A stretch of DNA of 64,000 nucleotides from Sphingomonas sp. URHD0057 (GCF_000620665.1 NZ_JIAU01000005.1:1-64000), one strand, 5' to 3'. Shown: positions 18,345 through 27,378, counted from the first letter of the stretch. Program-made: numbers and translations. Notes: generated by a model from the sequence alone, not told the origin.

Positions 18345-19199
18345 TCAACTCGACGTGGTGTCGCCGCCGTCGGGGTGCAGCACTTGCCCCGTCATGTAGC
18401 TCGCATCTTCGCAGGCCAGGAACAGGAAGGACGGCGCGACTTCGTTCGGCTGGCCGGGGCGGCCCATCGGCGTGTCCTTGCCGAACTCCGGGATCTTCTC
18501 CGGCCGCTGACCCCCCGACGGATTGAGCGGAGTCCAAATCGGCCCCGGCGCGACGGCGTTCACGCGAATGTCCTTCTTGACCAGGTTCAGGGCCAACGAG
18601 CGCGTGAACGCGGTGATCGCACCCTTGGTTGAACTGTAGTCCAGGAGCTCCGGCGAGCCGGCATACATCGTCTCCGACGTACAATTGATGATCGCCGACC
18701 CTTGCTTGAGATGCGGCGCCGCCGCTTGGCTCATAAAGAACATCCCGAAGATGTTGGTCTGGAAGGTCCGCCGCAGCTGCTCCTCGGTGATATCGGTGAT
18801 GTCCTTGTCGGGGTGCTGCTCGCCGGCGTTGTTGACGAGGATGTCGAGGCCGCCGAGCTGGTCGACGGTCTGCTTCACCGCTTTCTCGCAGAATGCCTTG
18901 TTGCCGATGTCCCCCGCTATGGTGATGGCGCGGCGTCCTTCCGTCTCGACGATCTCCCTCGTCTTCGCGGCATCGTCATGCTCGCACAGATAGACGATCG
19001 CGACGTCGGCGCCCTCGCGCGCGAACAGCGCGGCAACCGCACGCCCGATGCCGCTGTCGCCGCCGGTGACCAGCGCGATCTTCCCGTCGAGACGTCCCGA
19101 TCCAGGGTAGCGCGGCTCCCAGTCGGGCTTGGGCTCGAGCCGGCTTTCATGGCCCGGCAAGCCGTCCTCGTGGATCATCGGCTCCATGACGTCAGACAT
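18345..19199 (-). CDS. SDR family oxidoreductase, general-stress type
   Basis: A 284-aa short-chain dehydrogenase with the long N-terminal extension (about 40 residues, HESRLEPKPDWEPRYPGSG) typical of the stress-induced YhdG/YghA-like branch. The Rossmann motif TGGDSGIG lies at residues 45-52, NNAG at 123-126, and the catalytic Tyr188-x3-Lys192 in DYSSTKG. The substrate is unknown, and NAD(P) dependence is inferred from the fold. It is the last gene of a three-gene run with two small proteins, whose upstream region carries an EcfG-like promoter, so induction by general stress is likely. Confidence 0.9.
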   Translation of the reverse strand: MSDVMEPMIHEDGLPGHESRLEPKPDWEPRYPGSGRLDGKIALVTGGDSGIGRAVAALFAREGADVAIVYLCEHDDAAKTREIVETEGRRAITIAGDIGNKAFCEKAVKQTVDQLGGLDILVNNAGEQHPDKDITDITEEQLRRTFQTNIFGMFFMSQAAAPHLKQGSAIINCTSETMYAGSPELLDYSSTKGAITAFTRSLALNLVKKDIRVNAVAPGPIWTPLNPSGGQRPEKIPEFGKDTPMGRPGQPNEVAPSFLFLACEDASYMTGQVLHPDGGDTTSS

Positions 19200-19204
19200 T
19201 GCGC

Positions 19205-19336
19205 TTACTCCTTCGGCGCGACGCCCATGCCCTCACGCTCGAAGTCTTTCGAAGTCGCTTGGTGTACTTCGTTCTTCGACGCTTTCTTGCCGCGGTGTCC
19301 GCGTGGCACCTTGGGCGTGGTCTCGGTGGTCTTCAT
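19205..19336 (-). CDS. Small charged protein upstream of the SDR gene
   Basis: ATG at 19336 gives a 43-aa, Lys/Glu-rich hydrophilic product (MKTTETTPKVPRGHRGKKAS, ending GMGVAPKE). It lies five bases upstream of the SDR start and 37 bases after the 82-aa gene, all on the minus strand. The ribosome site is weak. A longer frame back to 19600 overlaps the better-supported 82-aa gene and is rejected. Small stress-associated proteins of this type are plausible, but no family is recognised. Confidence 0.55.
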   Translation of the reverse strand: MKTTETTPKVPRGHRGKKASKNEVHQATSKDFEREGMGVAPKE

Positions 19337-19373
19337 GAAATCAGAAACCCGCCGCGCCTTGGCGTAGTTCCGT

Positions 19374-19622
19374 TCAGCCGCGGCGAGCGCCTGCGGGGAT
19401 CGGCCGCTCGGCGCCAGCGTCCGCGGAGGTCGCGCTTCCCGGCCTGCAGCGTGCAACCAGAGTGGGGAAGTCGAAATTCGTATTCGCTTCAAGCGCCGCG
19501 CCCGTCGCCGCTGAGCATTGCTCGGCGCTTGAATAATGCGCCCCCAACGTCGCAACCTGCGAACATTGCGAACCGCCGTCGGCGCAGCCCAATATTGCAA
19601 TTACGAAATAGCCCGCGCCCAT
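19374..19622 (-). CDS. Small conserved-type secreted or membrane protein (82 aa)
   Basis: ATG at 19622 is five bases after AGGAAG. The product begins MGAGYFVIAILGCADGGSQC and has four cysteines in the first 60 residues (C13, C20, C36, C60), then FDFPTLVARCRPG. The N-terminus is hydrophobic but short, and the Cys pattern suggests disulfides outside the cytoplasm. No function is known to me. It is the first gene after the EcfG-like promoter at 19651-19675. Confidence 0.65.
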   Translation of the reverse strand: MGAGYFVIAILGCADGGSQCSQVATLGAHYSSAEQCSAATGAALEANTNFDFPTLVARCRPGSATSADAGAERPIPAGARRG

Positions 19623-19650
19623 TTTAACTTCCTGTTGCCTGGCCTCTTAG

Positions 19651-19675
19651 AACAATTGATTTTGTCAGCGGTTCC
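19651..19675 (-). promoter_or_regulatory. Putative EcfG-type (general stress sigma) promoter
   Basis: On the minus strand GGAAC (19675-19671) is followed by 16 bases and TGTT (19654-19651). This differs by one base from the alphaproteobacterial EcfG consensus GGAAC-N16/17-CGTT. The -10-like element ends 28 bases before the ATG at 19622, which leaves a short leader containing the ribosome site. Position, orientation and the stress-type SDR gene downstream support it; a single match could still be chance. Confidence 0.5.
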
Positions 19676-19731
19676 AGTGATTTCGCCGCGATCGTTTGCT
19701 CCGCGGCGTGAGGGAACCTACCTAGTCACGA

Positions 19732-21552
19732 ATGGCCACCACCCCCTCCCACGAATTGCAGAAACCGAGCGGCGGCTTCGGCGCGCTGTGGCGCTTCCTG
19801 CCGATGTTGTGGCCGAAGGGCGAGGCCGAGCTCAAGCTTCGCGTCGTCGCGGCGGTGGTGCTGGTGCTCGCCGGCAAGGCCGCGGTGCTGCTGATGCCGT
19901 TTGCCTACAAAGCGGTGATCGACCGCATGTCGAGCCATGCGGTGCCGTTCGGCGTCGTCGCCGCGCTGGTCGCAGGCTATGCGACTGCGCGCTTCGCCGG
20001 CGTCCTCTCGGACAATCTGCGCAATGCCTTGTTCGAGAAGGTCGGCCAGAACGCCGCGCGCCGGCTGGCCGGGCAAGTCTTCCGCCACATCCATGACCTG
20101 TCGCTGCGCTTCCACCTCGAGCGCCGCACCGGCTCGCTGAGCAAGATTGTCGAGCGCGGGACCAAGAGCATCGACATGATGCTCTATTTCCTGCTGTTCA
20201 ACATCGGCCCGACGCTGATCGAGCTGACCGCGGCGTGCATCATCTTCTTCGTCAAGTTCGGTTTCGGCCTGGTCGCCGCGACCCTCGCCATGATGGCGTT
20301 CTACATCGGCTTCACCCGCCGCGTGACGGAATGGCGCGCGGCGCTCCAGCGTCAGATGAACGAGGTCGACAACAAAGCCATCGGGCGCGCCGTCGACTCG
20401 CTGCTCAACTACGAAACCGTCAAATATTTCGGCGCCGAGGAACGCGAGGCGAAGCGCTACGACGAGGCGATTGGCGCTTTCGCCAACGCAACCATCCGCA
20501 ACGAAGTCAGCCTCGCCTGGCTCAACATCGGCCAGGCCCTGATCACCAACCTGATGATGGCCGGCGCGATGATCTTCACCGTCTGGGGCTGGAGCAAGGG
20601 CCGCTTCACGCCTGGCGACGTGGTCTTCATCAACACCATGCTGATGCAGCTGTTCCGACCGCTCGACATGCTCGGCTGGGTCTACCGCTCGATCCGTCAG
20701 GGCCTGATCGACATGGAAGCGATGTGGAACCTGCTCGACACGCCATCGGAAGTGACCGACAAGCCGAACGCCCCGGCCCTGCGCATCGTCAGCGGACAGG
20801 TCCGCTTCGAGGGCATCCGCTTCGGCTATGAGGACGGCCGCGACATCCTGCAGGGCCTCGACCTCGACATCCCCGCGGGCACGAGCTGCGCCATCGTTGG
20901 GCCGTCGGGCGCCGGCAAGTCGACCATCGCCCGTCTGCTCTACCGCTTCTACGATCCGACCGCGGGCCGCATCCTGATCGACGGCCAGGACATCGCCGAC
21001 GTCACCCAGACGAGCCTTCGCGCGGCGATCGGCATCGTCCCGCAGGACACCGTGCTGTTCAACGAGACCATCGGCTACAACATCGCCTACGGGCGCGACG
21101 GCGCTTCGCAGCAGGAGGTCGAGCACGCGGCGGCCGGCGCCGCAATCGACCGCTTCATCCAGGTCCTTCCCGAGCACTACCAGTCGATGGTCGGCGAGCG
21201 CGGGCTTAAGCTGTCGGGCGGCGAGAAGCAGCGGGTCGCGATCGCCCGGACCCTGCTCAAGAACCCGCCGATCCTGGTCCTCGACGAAGCCACGTCGGCG
21301 CTCGACAGCCGCACCGAGCAGGCGATCCAGGAAACCCTCGACCGGGTCGCCGAAAGCCGCACCACGATCATGATCGCGCACCGCCTGTCGACCATCGTCG
21401 ATGCCGACCAGATCATGGTCCTCGACAACGGCCGCATCGTCGAACACGGCACCCACGAGACCCTGCTAGCCAGGGATGGGCTTTACGCCGAGCTGTGGAC
21501 TCGGCAGGCTGCCGAACGCTCGGAGCAGGTAACGGCGGAAGCGGCGGAGTGA
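19732..21552 (+). CDS. Atm1/HMT1-type ABC transporter (fused membrane and ATPase domains)
   Basis: A 606-aa half-transporter with an N-terminal six-helix exporter domain (about residues 30-320, including NYETVKYFGAEE typical of the Atm1 branch) and a C-terminal ATPase. The ATPase carries Walker A GPSGAGKST near residue 391, signature LSGGEKQRVAIAR near 492, Walker B ILVLDEATSALD near 515 and the switch histidine in IAHRLSTI. Bacterial Atm1 homologues export glutathione-linked metal or sulfur compounds across the inner membrane; that substrate is inferred from family. It functions as a homodimer. The stop overlaps the recQ start as GTGA. Confidence 0.93.
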   Translation: MATTPSHELQKPSGGFGALWRFLPMLWPKGEAELKLRVVAAVVLVLAGKAAVLLMPFAYKAVIDRMSSHAVPFGVVAALVAGYATARFAGVLSDNLRNALFEKVGQNAARRLAGQVFRHIHDLSLRFHLERRTGSLSKIVERGTKSIDMMLYFLLFNIGPTLIELTAACIIFFVKFGFGLVAATLAMMAFYIGFTRRVTEWRAALQRQMNEVDNKAIGRAVDSLLNYETVKYFGAEEREAKRYDEAIGAFANATIRNEVSLAWLNIGQALITNLMMAGAMIFTVWGWSKGRFTPGDVVFINTMLMQLFRPLDMLGWVYRSIRQGLIDMEAMWNLLDTPSEVTDKPNAPALRIVSGQVRFEGIRFGYEDGRDILQGLDLDIPAGTSCAIVGPSGAGKSTIARLLYRFYDPTAGRILIDGQDIADVTQTSLRAAIGIVPQDTVLFNETIGYNIAYGRDGASQQEVEHAAAGAAIDRFIQVLPEHYQSMVGERGLKLSGGEKQRVAIARTLLKNPPILVLDEATSALDSRTEQAIQETLDRVAESRTTIMIAHRLSTIVDADQIMVLDNGRIVEHGTHETLLARDGLYAELWTRQAAERSEQVTAEAAE

Positions 21553-23300
21553 CTCCAGAGCAGATTCTCAAGCAGACCTTCGGATTCGATCATTTCCGCG
21601 GCGCCCAGCAAGATGTCGTCGGGCGCGTGCTTGCCGGCAAGCATACGCTGGCAGTGATGCCGACCGGCGCCGGCAAGTCGCTCTGCTACCAGCTTCCCGC
21701 GCTCCTCCGCGACGGGACCGCGTTGGTCATCTCGCCACTGATCGCGTTGATGCACGACCAGATCCGCAGCGCGGAGACGATCGGCATCCGCGCTGCGTCA
21801 CTGACCTCGGCGGATGCCGACCGCGAGCGGACGATCGAGCGCTTTCGCGCCGGCGAGCTCGACCTGCTCTACGTCGCCCCCGAACGCGCCACGACCGGTT
21901 CGTTCCGACAATTGATCGACCGCGTTCCCTTGTCATTGATCGCCATCGACGAGGCGCATTGCGTGAGCGACTGGGGCCATGATTTCCGGCCCGACTATCG
22001 CCAGCTCAGGGGCCTGCTCGATCAGCACGCCGGCGTGCCGCGACTGGCACTCACCGCCACCGCCGATGCGCGAACCCGCGCCGACATTTTGACCCAGCTC
22101 GGAATCCCGCAGGACGGCCTCGTCCTCGCCGGGTTCGACCGCCCCAACATCCGCTATTGCGTCCGTCACCGCGAGCAGACTGGCAAGCAACTGCGCGAAC
22201 TGCTCGCCGCGCAGCCAGGCCCGGCGATCGTCTATGCGCCGAGCCGCGACAAGGCCGAGAAGATCGCCGAGGCGATCGGCCGCGACGGGCGCCCGGCGGC
22301 GCCGTACCATGCCGGGCTCGAGCCGCAGGTTCGCGCCCGCAACCAGGCCGCGTTCGTCCATTCGGAGGAGATGGTGATCGCGGCGACGGTCGCGTTCGGC
22401 ATGGGCATCGACAAGCCCGACGTGCGGCTGGTCGCCCACGCCGCGATCCCGAAAAGCATCGAGGCGTATTACCAGGAGACGGGCCGCGCCGGCCGCGACG
22501 GCGAGCCGGCGGAGGCATGGTTGTTGTGGGCCGCGCAGGACTTCGCGCGCGCTCGTCAGCGGATCGAGCAGGAAGTGGAACCCGAGCGCCGCCCGGCCGA
22601 GCGCGAGCGGCTGAACGCGCTGGCGATGTTCGTCGAGGCGACCGGCTGCCGCCGCGCGATCCTGCTCAGGCATTTCGGCGACGACCCGCCGGAGCGGTGC
22701 GGCAATTGCGACAATTGCCTGGAGCAGCCACAAACCATCGACGCGACCGAGGTGGCGCGCAAGCTGCTCTCCGCCGCCTTCCGCACCGAGATGCGCTTTG
22801 GCGTCGGACACCTCGCCGACGTGCTCGCGGGCAACGACAATGAGAAAGTGCGCAGCTTCGGCCATCACCGCCTGTCGGTGTTCGGGATCGCGACGCCAGA
22901 GGAGATCGCGCTGGTGCGGCCGGTGGCCCGGGCGCTGATCGCCCGCGATGCGCTGCGCGCCGATGCGTATGGCGGGCTGTCGTTCGGCCCTGGCGCGCGG
23001 CCCATCCTCAAGGGCGAGCAGGAACTCCATGTTGGCGTCCCGCCGCCGCGCAAGCGCCGCCGCGATCGCGATTCCGGCCCCGCCGATCCGCTGTTCGACG
23101 CCTTGCGCGAGACCCGCCGCGCTCTCGCCGCCGAGTCCGGCGTTCCGGCCTATGTCATCTTCCACGATTCGACGCTTCGCGAGATCGCCGCCGCGCGGCC
23201 CCGGAACCTTGCCGAGTTGGCGCAAGTTAACGGCGTTGGCGAGGCCAAGCTTGCTCGCTATGGGGACGCGATGCTCGCCGCGGTCGCTGCCGCCCGCTGA
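21549..23300 (+). CDS. recQ: ATP-dependent DNA helicase RecQ
   Basis: GTG at 21549 overlaps the ABC transporter stop and gives a 583-aa 3'-to-5' helicase. Motif I PTGAGKS is near residue 38, motif II DEAH near 134, SWG-HDFRPDY follows, and motif VI QETGRAGRDG is near 313-322. The RecQ-Ct zinc site includes CGNCDNC near residues 382-388. A winged-helix region follows, and an HRDC domain occupies about 515-583 (DPLFDALRETRR, ending NGVGEAKLARYG). An in-frame upstream ATG at 21495 would extend into the ABC gene and is not family-like. It acts in recombination and fork repair. Confidence 0.95.
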   Translation: MTPEQILKQTFGFDHFRGAQQDVVGRVLAGKHTLAVMPTGAGKSLCYQLPALLRDGTALVISPLIALMHDQIRSAETIGIRAASLTSADADRERTIERFRAGELDLLYVAPERATTGSFRQLIDRVPLSLIAIDEAHCVSDWGHDFRPDYRQLRGLLDQHAGVPRLALTATADARTRADILTQLGIPQDGLVLAGFDRPNIRYCVRHREQTGKQLRELLAAQPGPAIVYAPSRDKAEKIAEAIGRDGRPAAPYHAGLEPQVRARNQAAFVHSEEMVIAATVAFGMGIDKPDVRLVAHAAIPKSIEAYYQETGRAGRDGEPAEAWLLWAAQDFARARQRIEQEVEPERRPAERERLNALAMFVEATGCRRAILLRHFGDDPPERCGNCDNCLEQPQTIDATEVARKLLSAAFRTEMRFGVGHLADVLAGNDNEKVRSFGHHRLSVFGIATPEEIALVRPVARALIARDALRADAYGGLSFGPGARPILKGEQELHVGVPPPRKRRRDRDSGPADPLFDALRETRRALAAESGVPAYVIFHDSTLREIAAARPRNLAELAQVNGVGEAKLARYGDAMLAAVAAAR

Positions 23301-23365
23301 CCATTCAGGCTCGCGCAAGGCGGGTTCGATTAGGCCGTAACTGATTGAGATATTGGAAAGATGTT

Positions 23366-25594
23366 ATGATGCGTAACCTTCTGCTCGCGTCCGCCGCGCT
23401 GGCGGTCGCCGCTGCGGCTCAGCCCGCGCTCGCCGCCCCCGCCAAGGCCCGGCCCGCTGCGTCGGCGACACTTCCGGCGTCTAATCCATTCGCGCAGACC
23501 AGCGCGCTGGCGTTCCAGACCCCCGATTTCGCGAAGATCAAGGACAGCGATTATCTGCCCGCGCTGCTCGCCGGCATGGCCCAGCAGAAGCAGGAAGTAA
23601 CCGCGATCGCCAACAACCCGGCGGCGCCGACCTTCGACAACACGGTCGTCGCGATGGAGCGCTCCGGGCTGCTGCTCGAGCGCGCCAACCTCGCTTTCTC
23701 CGCAGTCAACGGGGCCAACACCAACGACACGTTGCAAGCGACGGACACCAAGACCGCGCCGCTGTTCGCCGCGCACAACGACTTCGTCTATCTGAACCCC
23801 AAGCTCTATCACCGCTTCAAGACACTGCACGACAGCCAGGCGTCGCTCGGGCTAAATCCGGAGCAGGCCAAGCTCCTCGACGTCTATTACAAGCAGTTCG
23901 TTCACGCGGGGGCGGAACTGTCGCCGGCGAAGCAGGCGCAGCTCAAGACCATGAACACTCGGCTGAGCACGCTGCAGAGCCAGTTCGGCCAGAAGCTGCT
24001 TGCCGCTGCCAAGGCCGGAGCGCTCCACGTCAACGACGCCGCGGCGCTCGCCGGGCTGTCGCCCGAACAGCTCGCCGCTGCCCAGCAAGCCGCCAAGGAC
24101 CGCAAGGTCGCGGGCTATGTCCTGCCGCTGCAGAACACGACCCAGCAGCCGTCGATCGATTCCCTGACCAGCCACGACACGCGCCAGAAGCTCCTCGATG
24201 CGAGCCTCAACCGCGCCGAGCATGGCGACGCCAACGACACGCGCGCGATCATCACCGAGATCGCGCAGCTGCGCGCGAAGAAGGCGGCGTTGTTCGGCTA
24301 CCCGACCTGGGCCGATTACACGCTCTACGATCAGATGGCGAAGGACCGCGCGACCGCGGTCGGCTTCCTCGACCGGCTCGCACCGGCCACCGCCGCGAAG
24401 CAGCGCCAGGAGGCCGCGGACATCCGCGCGCTGGCCCAATCCCAAGGCGCCAACTTCACCCCGACGGCGGCCGACTGGAACTTCTACTCCGAGCAGATTC
24501 GCAAACAGCGTTACGCGCTCGATAGCGACCAGCTGAAGCCCTATTTCGAGTTCAACAAGGTGCTGACCGACGGCGTCTTCTATGCCGCCAACCAGCTCTA
24601 CGGGCTAACCTTCACCGAGCGCCACGACATTCCGACGTGGAGCCCCGACATGCGCGTGTTCGAGGTGCATGATGCCGACGGCAGCCAGCTCGCGTTGTTC
24701 ATGATCGACCCGTGGAAGCGCGACAACAAGTCGGGCGGCGCGTGGATGTCGAACCTGGTCAACCAGGCATATCTGCGCGGCACCAAGCCGGTCATCTTCA
24801 ACGTCGAGAACTTCACCAAGCCTGCGGCGGGCCAGCCGGCGCTGATCAGCTTCGACGACGTGACGACGATGTTCCACGAGTTCGGCCATGCGCTGCACGG
24901 CATGTTTGCCGCGCAGACCTATCCGACGCTGCAGGGCACCAATGTCGCGCGCGATTTCGTCGAGTTCCCGTCGCAGTTCAACGAGAACTGGGCGCTCGAT
25001 CCGAAGATCCTGTCCCACTACGCGGTCCACTATCAGACGGGGCAGGTGATTCCGGCCGATCTCGTCGCCAAGGTCAAGAGCGCCCGCACCTTCAACCAGG
25101 GCTATGAGAATGGCGAGGTGCTCGAAGCGGCGCGGCTGGACCTCGACTGGCATTCGCTGCCGGCGACGGCGGCGCGGCAGGACGTCGACAAGTTCGAGGC
25201 GGATGCTTTGGCCAAGAGCGGCTTTGACGTCGCCGACGTGCCGACCCGCTACCGCTCGAGCTACTTCCTCCACATCTGGAGCAACGGTTACTCGGCCGGC
25301 TATTACGCCTATCCGTGGACCCGGATGCTCGGCCAGGACGCGTTCAACTGGTTCGAGACCCACGGCGGCCTGACCCGCGCCAACGGCCAGCGCTTCCGCG
25401 ACATGGTCCTGTCGCGCGGCAACACGCTCGATTATGCCGAGATGTACCGCGCCTGGGCCGGGCACGATCCGAGCATCAATCCGTATCTCGAATATTACGG
25501 GCTGACCGGCGCGGGTGCGACTCCGGCGATGGCCCCGGCTCCGCCGCCGTCAGCGCCGGCGGCGGCGCCAACGCCGACCGAGCGCGGGCGCTGA
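23366..25594 (+). CDS. M3 family metallopeptidase (peptidyl-dipeptidase Dcp-like), exported
   Basis: ATG-ATG at 23366/23369, five bases after GGAAAG, starts a 742-aa precursor with a signal peptide (MRNLLLASAALAVAAAAQPALA). The zinc site HEFGHALH is near residue 504, with the downstream Glu ligand in the DFVEFPSQFNENW block. The body matches the M3A Dcp/thimet group. It should degrade oligopeptides in the periplasm, releasing dipeptides from C-termini if it is Dcp-like. The C-terminal 30 residues are Pro/Ala-rich (PAPPPSAPAAAPTPTERGR), an extension beyond the catalytic domain. Confidence 0.94.
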   Translation: MMRNLLLASAALAVAAAAQPALAAPAKARPAASATLPASNPFAQTSALAFQTPDFAKIKDSDYLPALLAGMAQQKQEVTAIANNPAAPTFDNTVVAMERSGLLLERANLAFSAVNGANTNDTLQATDTKTAPLFAAHNDFVYLNPKLYHRFKTLHDSQASLGLNPEQAKLLDVYYKQFVHAGAELSPAKQAQLKTMNTRLSTLQSQFGQKLLAAAKAGALHVNDAAALAGLSPEQLAAAQQAAKDRKVAGYVLPLQNTTQQPSIDSLTSHDTRQKLLDASLNRAEHGDANDTRAIITEIAQLRAKKAALFGYPTWADYTLYDQMAKDRATAVGFLDRLAPATAAKQRQEAADIRALAQSQGANFTPTAADWNFYSEQIRKQRYALDSDQLKPYFEFNKVLTDGVFYAANQLYGLTFTERHDIPTWSPDMRVFEVHDADGSQLALFMIDPWKRDNKSGGAWMSNLVNQAYLRGTKPVIFNVENFTKPAAGQPALISFDDVTTMFHEFGHALHGMFAAQTYPTLQGTNVARDFVEFPSQFNENWALDPKILSHYAVHYQTGQVIPADLVAKVKSARTFNQGYENGEVLEAARLDLDWHSLPATAARQDVDKFEADALAKSGFDVADVPTRYRSSYFLHIWSNGYSAGYYAYPWTRMLGQDAFNWFETHGGLTRANGQRFRDMVLSRGNTLDYAEMYRAWAGHDPSINPYLEYYGLTGAGATPAMAPAPPPSAPAAAPTPTERGR

Positions 25595-25599
25595 GTAGA

Positions 25600-25637
25600 C
25601 GGCTAGGCGCAGGTCATGTGAATTGGCCGCCTAGCCG
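25600..25637 (+). repeat. Perfect 10-bp inverted repeat after the M3 peptidase gene
   Basis: CGGCTAGGCG (25600-25609) and CGCCTAGCCG (25628-25637) are exact inverse copies around an 18-base loop, starting six bases after the peptidase stop. No T run follows, so this is either a factor-assisted terminator, an mRNA-stabilising hairpin, or a protein-binding site upstream of the next gene. Confidence 0.55.
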
Positions 25638-25687
25638 CTCCAATAAGTTCTTGCTTTGTCGCCGCGTTTGAGCACCACAAACGGAGC

Positions 25688-26218
25688 ATGCTCCGCTACG
25701 CCACAGTTTTGTTCTTCGCTGTCGCGACGGCGGCCAATAGCGCCACCGACAGGCTGACCATTAGGGCGGGCGAGAGTTTGACGATCACGATCGGCGATAA
25801 GGGCCTCGCGGTCTTAACCCGCGAAAAAGCTGCTCCTCTGTCGGCTTTCGAGACAGAGGCCTTGCACGACGGCCAGGCGATCGTTGTACCGCCGGAAGCA
25901 AAGACGGTTGCACCCTTGGCTATCAATCACACGGATGCGCCGGCACCAAAGATTCGGATGGGACAATTGCGAATTGCGTTTCGGACTGTTTCCAATTCAG
26001 ACGGTACTGCGATGCAGTCTTTGCTCACGCTTGAAAACGGTTACGCCAGATCGCTCCGCTATAGCGCAGTCATCCGTCGCGGCGAGCAATCGGTCCCGAC
26101 CGATGTCTGCGATGTTCCGGCCGTGAAACCTGGCTTCGAGCACTGGCCATATGTGCTGGACGCCATCGACCTCTCAAATTTTGAGTTGCTCGAGGGCGAC
26201 CAGATCGAGTGCCAGTAG
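25688..26218 (+). CDS. Hypothetical exported protein
   Basis: A 176-aa protein not recognised by family. It has a signal peptide (MLRYATVLFFAVATAANSA), then a beta-rich N-terminal part (RLTIRAGESLTITIGDKGLAVL) and a second domain with two cysteines spaced as VPTDVCDVP and the terminal IECQ. These cysteines could form a disulfide. Codon use is slightly less GC-rich than the neighbours. It ends one base before the DUF442 gene, which suggests a shared transcript. Confidence 0.65.
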   Translation: MLRYATVLFFAVATAANSATDRLTIRAGESLTITIGDKGLAVLTREKAAPLSAFETEALHDGQAIVVPPEAKTVAPLAINHTDAPAPKIRMGQLRIAFRTVSNSDGTAMQSLLTLENGYARSLRYSAVIRRGEQSVPTDVCDVPAVKPGFEHWPYVLDAIDLSNFELLEGDQIECQ

Positions 26219-26219
26219 A

Positions 26220-26627
26220 ATGATCCACAAGCTCGACGACCGGACGTGGGTGAGCGGCCAGGTCGCTCCCCACGAGGTCGCCGGGCTGGCCGCGAGCGGC
26301 GTCACCCTGCTGGTCAACAACCGCCCCGACGGGGAGGATCCCGAGCAGCCGCTCGCCGGCGATATCGAAGCGGCTGCGGAGGCCGCGGGCATCGCTTATC
26401 GGTTCGTGCCGATCGTTCGGGGAATCGGGCCCGCAGACGTCGAATCGATGCGCGAGGCGCTGCGCGAGGCCGGCGACGGCGCGGTCCTCGCTTTCTGCCG
26501 ATCGGGAACGCGGTCGGCCCTGGCGTGCGCGCTTGCGCATCGCGAAGGCGGGGCTTCGGCCGACGAGGTGACGGAGAAGCTGACCCGCGCCGGCTTCGAC
26601 CCCGGACCAATCGCGCACCTGCTCTAG
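26220..26627 (+). CDS. DUF442 / TIGR01244-type phosphatase-fold sulfur transferase
   Basis: ATG at 26220 gives a 135-aa protein matching the beta-lactamase-hydrolase-like N-domain family: LVNNRPDGEDPEQP around residues 31-44, the FVPI strand, and the cysteine loop FCRSGTRSA with Cys93 and Arg98. Members have a dual-specificity-phosphatase fold and are often linked to sulfide and persulfide chemistry; the substrate here is unknown. The start in a longer upstream frame (26151) overlaps the preceding gene and is rejected. The last four bases overlap the convergent DUF2007 gene. Confidence 0.87.
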   Translation: MIHKLDDRTWVSGQVAPHEVAGLAASGVTLLVNNRPDGEDPEQPLAGDIEAAAEAAGIAYRFVPIVRGIGPADVESMREALREAGDGAVLAFCRSGTRSALACALAHREGGASADEVTEKLTRAGFDPGPIAHLL

Positions 26628-26842
26628 GGCTTGTACTCTCGCAGCAACCGCTGTGCGTCGCCCAAGTCTTCATCCAGCACCATCAGCCGCACCGGCAACA
26701 GCAGCACGTAAAACCAGCCGAAGACGTTATTGATGTCGGCGTCGAACAGGATTGCCTCGACGCCCTCGCTTTCGAGATACAGACGCGCGAGATCCGCCTC
26801 GACGCGTGAGCTGAAACGGCCGGCTTCGACGAGGTCGGTCAC
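26624..26842 (-). CDS. DUF2007 domain protein
   Basis: A 72-aa protein of the putative signal-transducing DUF2007 family: LVEAGRFSSRVEADLARLYLESEGVEAIL with a central short hydrophobic stretch (FGWFYVLLLPVRLMV) and LGDAQRLLREY at the end. GTG at 26842 overlaps the stop of the DUF924 gene upstream (GTGA), so the two are translationally coupled. Function unknown. Confidence 0.8.
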   Translation of the reverse strand: MTDLVEAGRFSSRVEADLARLYLESEGVEAILFDADINNVFGWFYVLLLPVRLMVLDEDLGDAQRLLREYKP

Positions 26843-27378
26843 CAGGGAAAAACGTCGCCGGCCGCGATTTCAGCGGGGCGCGGATCACGGCCGAGCATCG
26901 CGTTGCGGTGCGGAAAGCGGCCGAATCGCTCGATCACGTCATGATGCTTCTTCGCGTAGCCCAGTTGATGATCGTCGCCGAGCCGAGTGAACAACAGCAG
27001 CGAGCGTTTCTGGTCTTCAAGATTCTCGCTGTGCTGGAACGGCATGTAGAGAAAGCCGCGCTGTTGCGGCTCAAGCTGCTCGTCAAACCCGTGATCGACC
27101 GCTTCCCTGGCGATTAACAGCGCCAGATGGTCGGTCGCGAACTGGTCGGCGGCGCCGCGGAACATGTTGCGCGGCATCTGGTCGAACAGAATGACGCCGG
27201 CGAGCGCGGTGAGCGGATCGTCGAGGAAGGCATCGACCGGCAGCTGGCGCTTCTCCACCCACAGCTTGAGGAAGCGCTGCTTGCAGATGTGGTCGAGCGC
27301 CGGATCCGCCTTCCACCATTGCCCGGGATCGAGCCCGAACCAGAACTGCAAAATGTCGCTCACCCACATCTCGCGCAC
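26839..27378 (-). CDS. DUF924 family protein
   Basis: A 179-aa soluble, mostly helical protein matching DUF924: VSDILQFWFGLDPGQWWK at the N-terminus, ALAGVILFDQMPRNMFRG, RGFLYMPFQHSE and the closing HRNAMLGR. The GTG at 27378 follows AGGAAG by seven bases and is preferred; ATG at 27369 is an alternative. Members have a TPR-like fold and no defined biochemical role. It forms a two-gene unit with DUF2007. Confidence 0.88.
   Translation of the reverse strand: MREMWVSDILQFWFGLDPGQWWKADPALDHICKQRFLKLWVEKRQLPVDAFLDDPLTALAGVILFDQMPRNMFRGAADQFATDHLALLIAREAVDHGFDEQLEPQQRGFLYMPFQHSENLEDQKRSLLLFTRLGDDHQLGYAKKHHDVIERFGRFPHRNAMLGRDPRPAEIAAGDVFPW

Noticed and set aside
19205-19600. Longer 131-aa version of the small gene upstream of the SDR
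   Set aside because: It overlaps the 82-aa gene, which has a better ribosome site and coding pattern; the extension is Arg-rich shadow sequence.
19726-21456. A 576-codon minus-strand frame opposite the ABC exporter
   Set aside because: Shadow of a gene with all ABC motifs; no ribosome site or family match.
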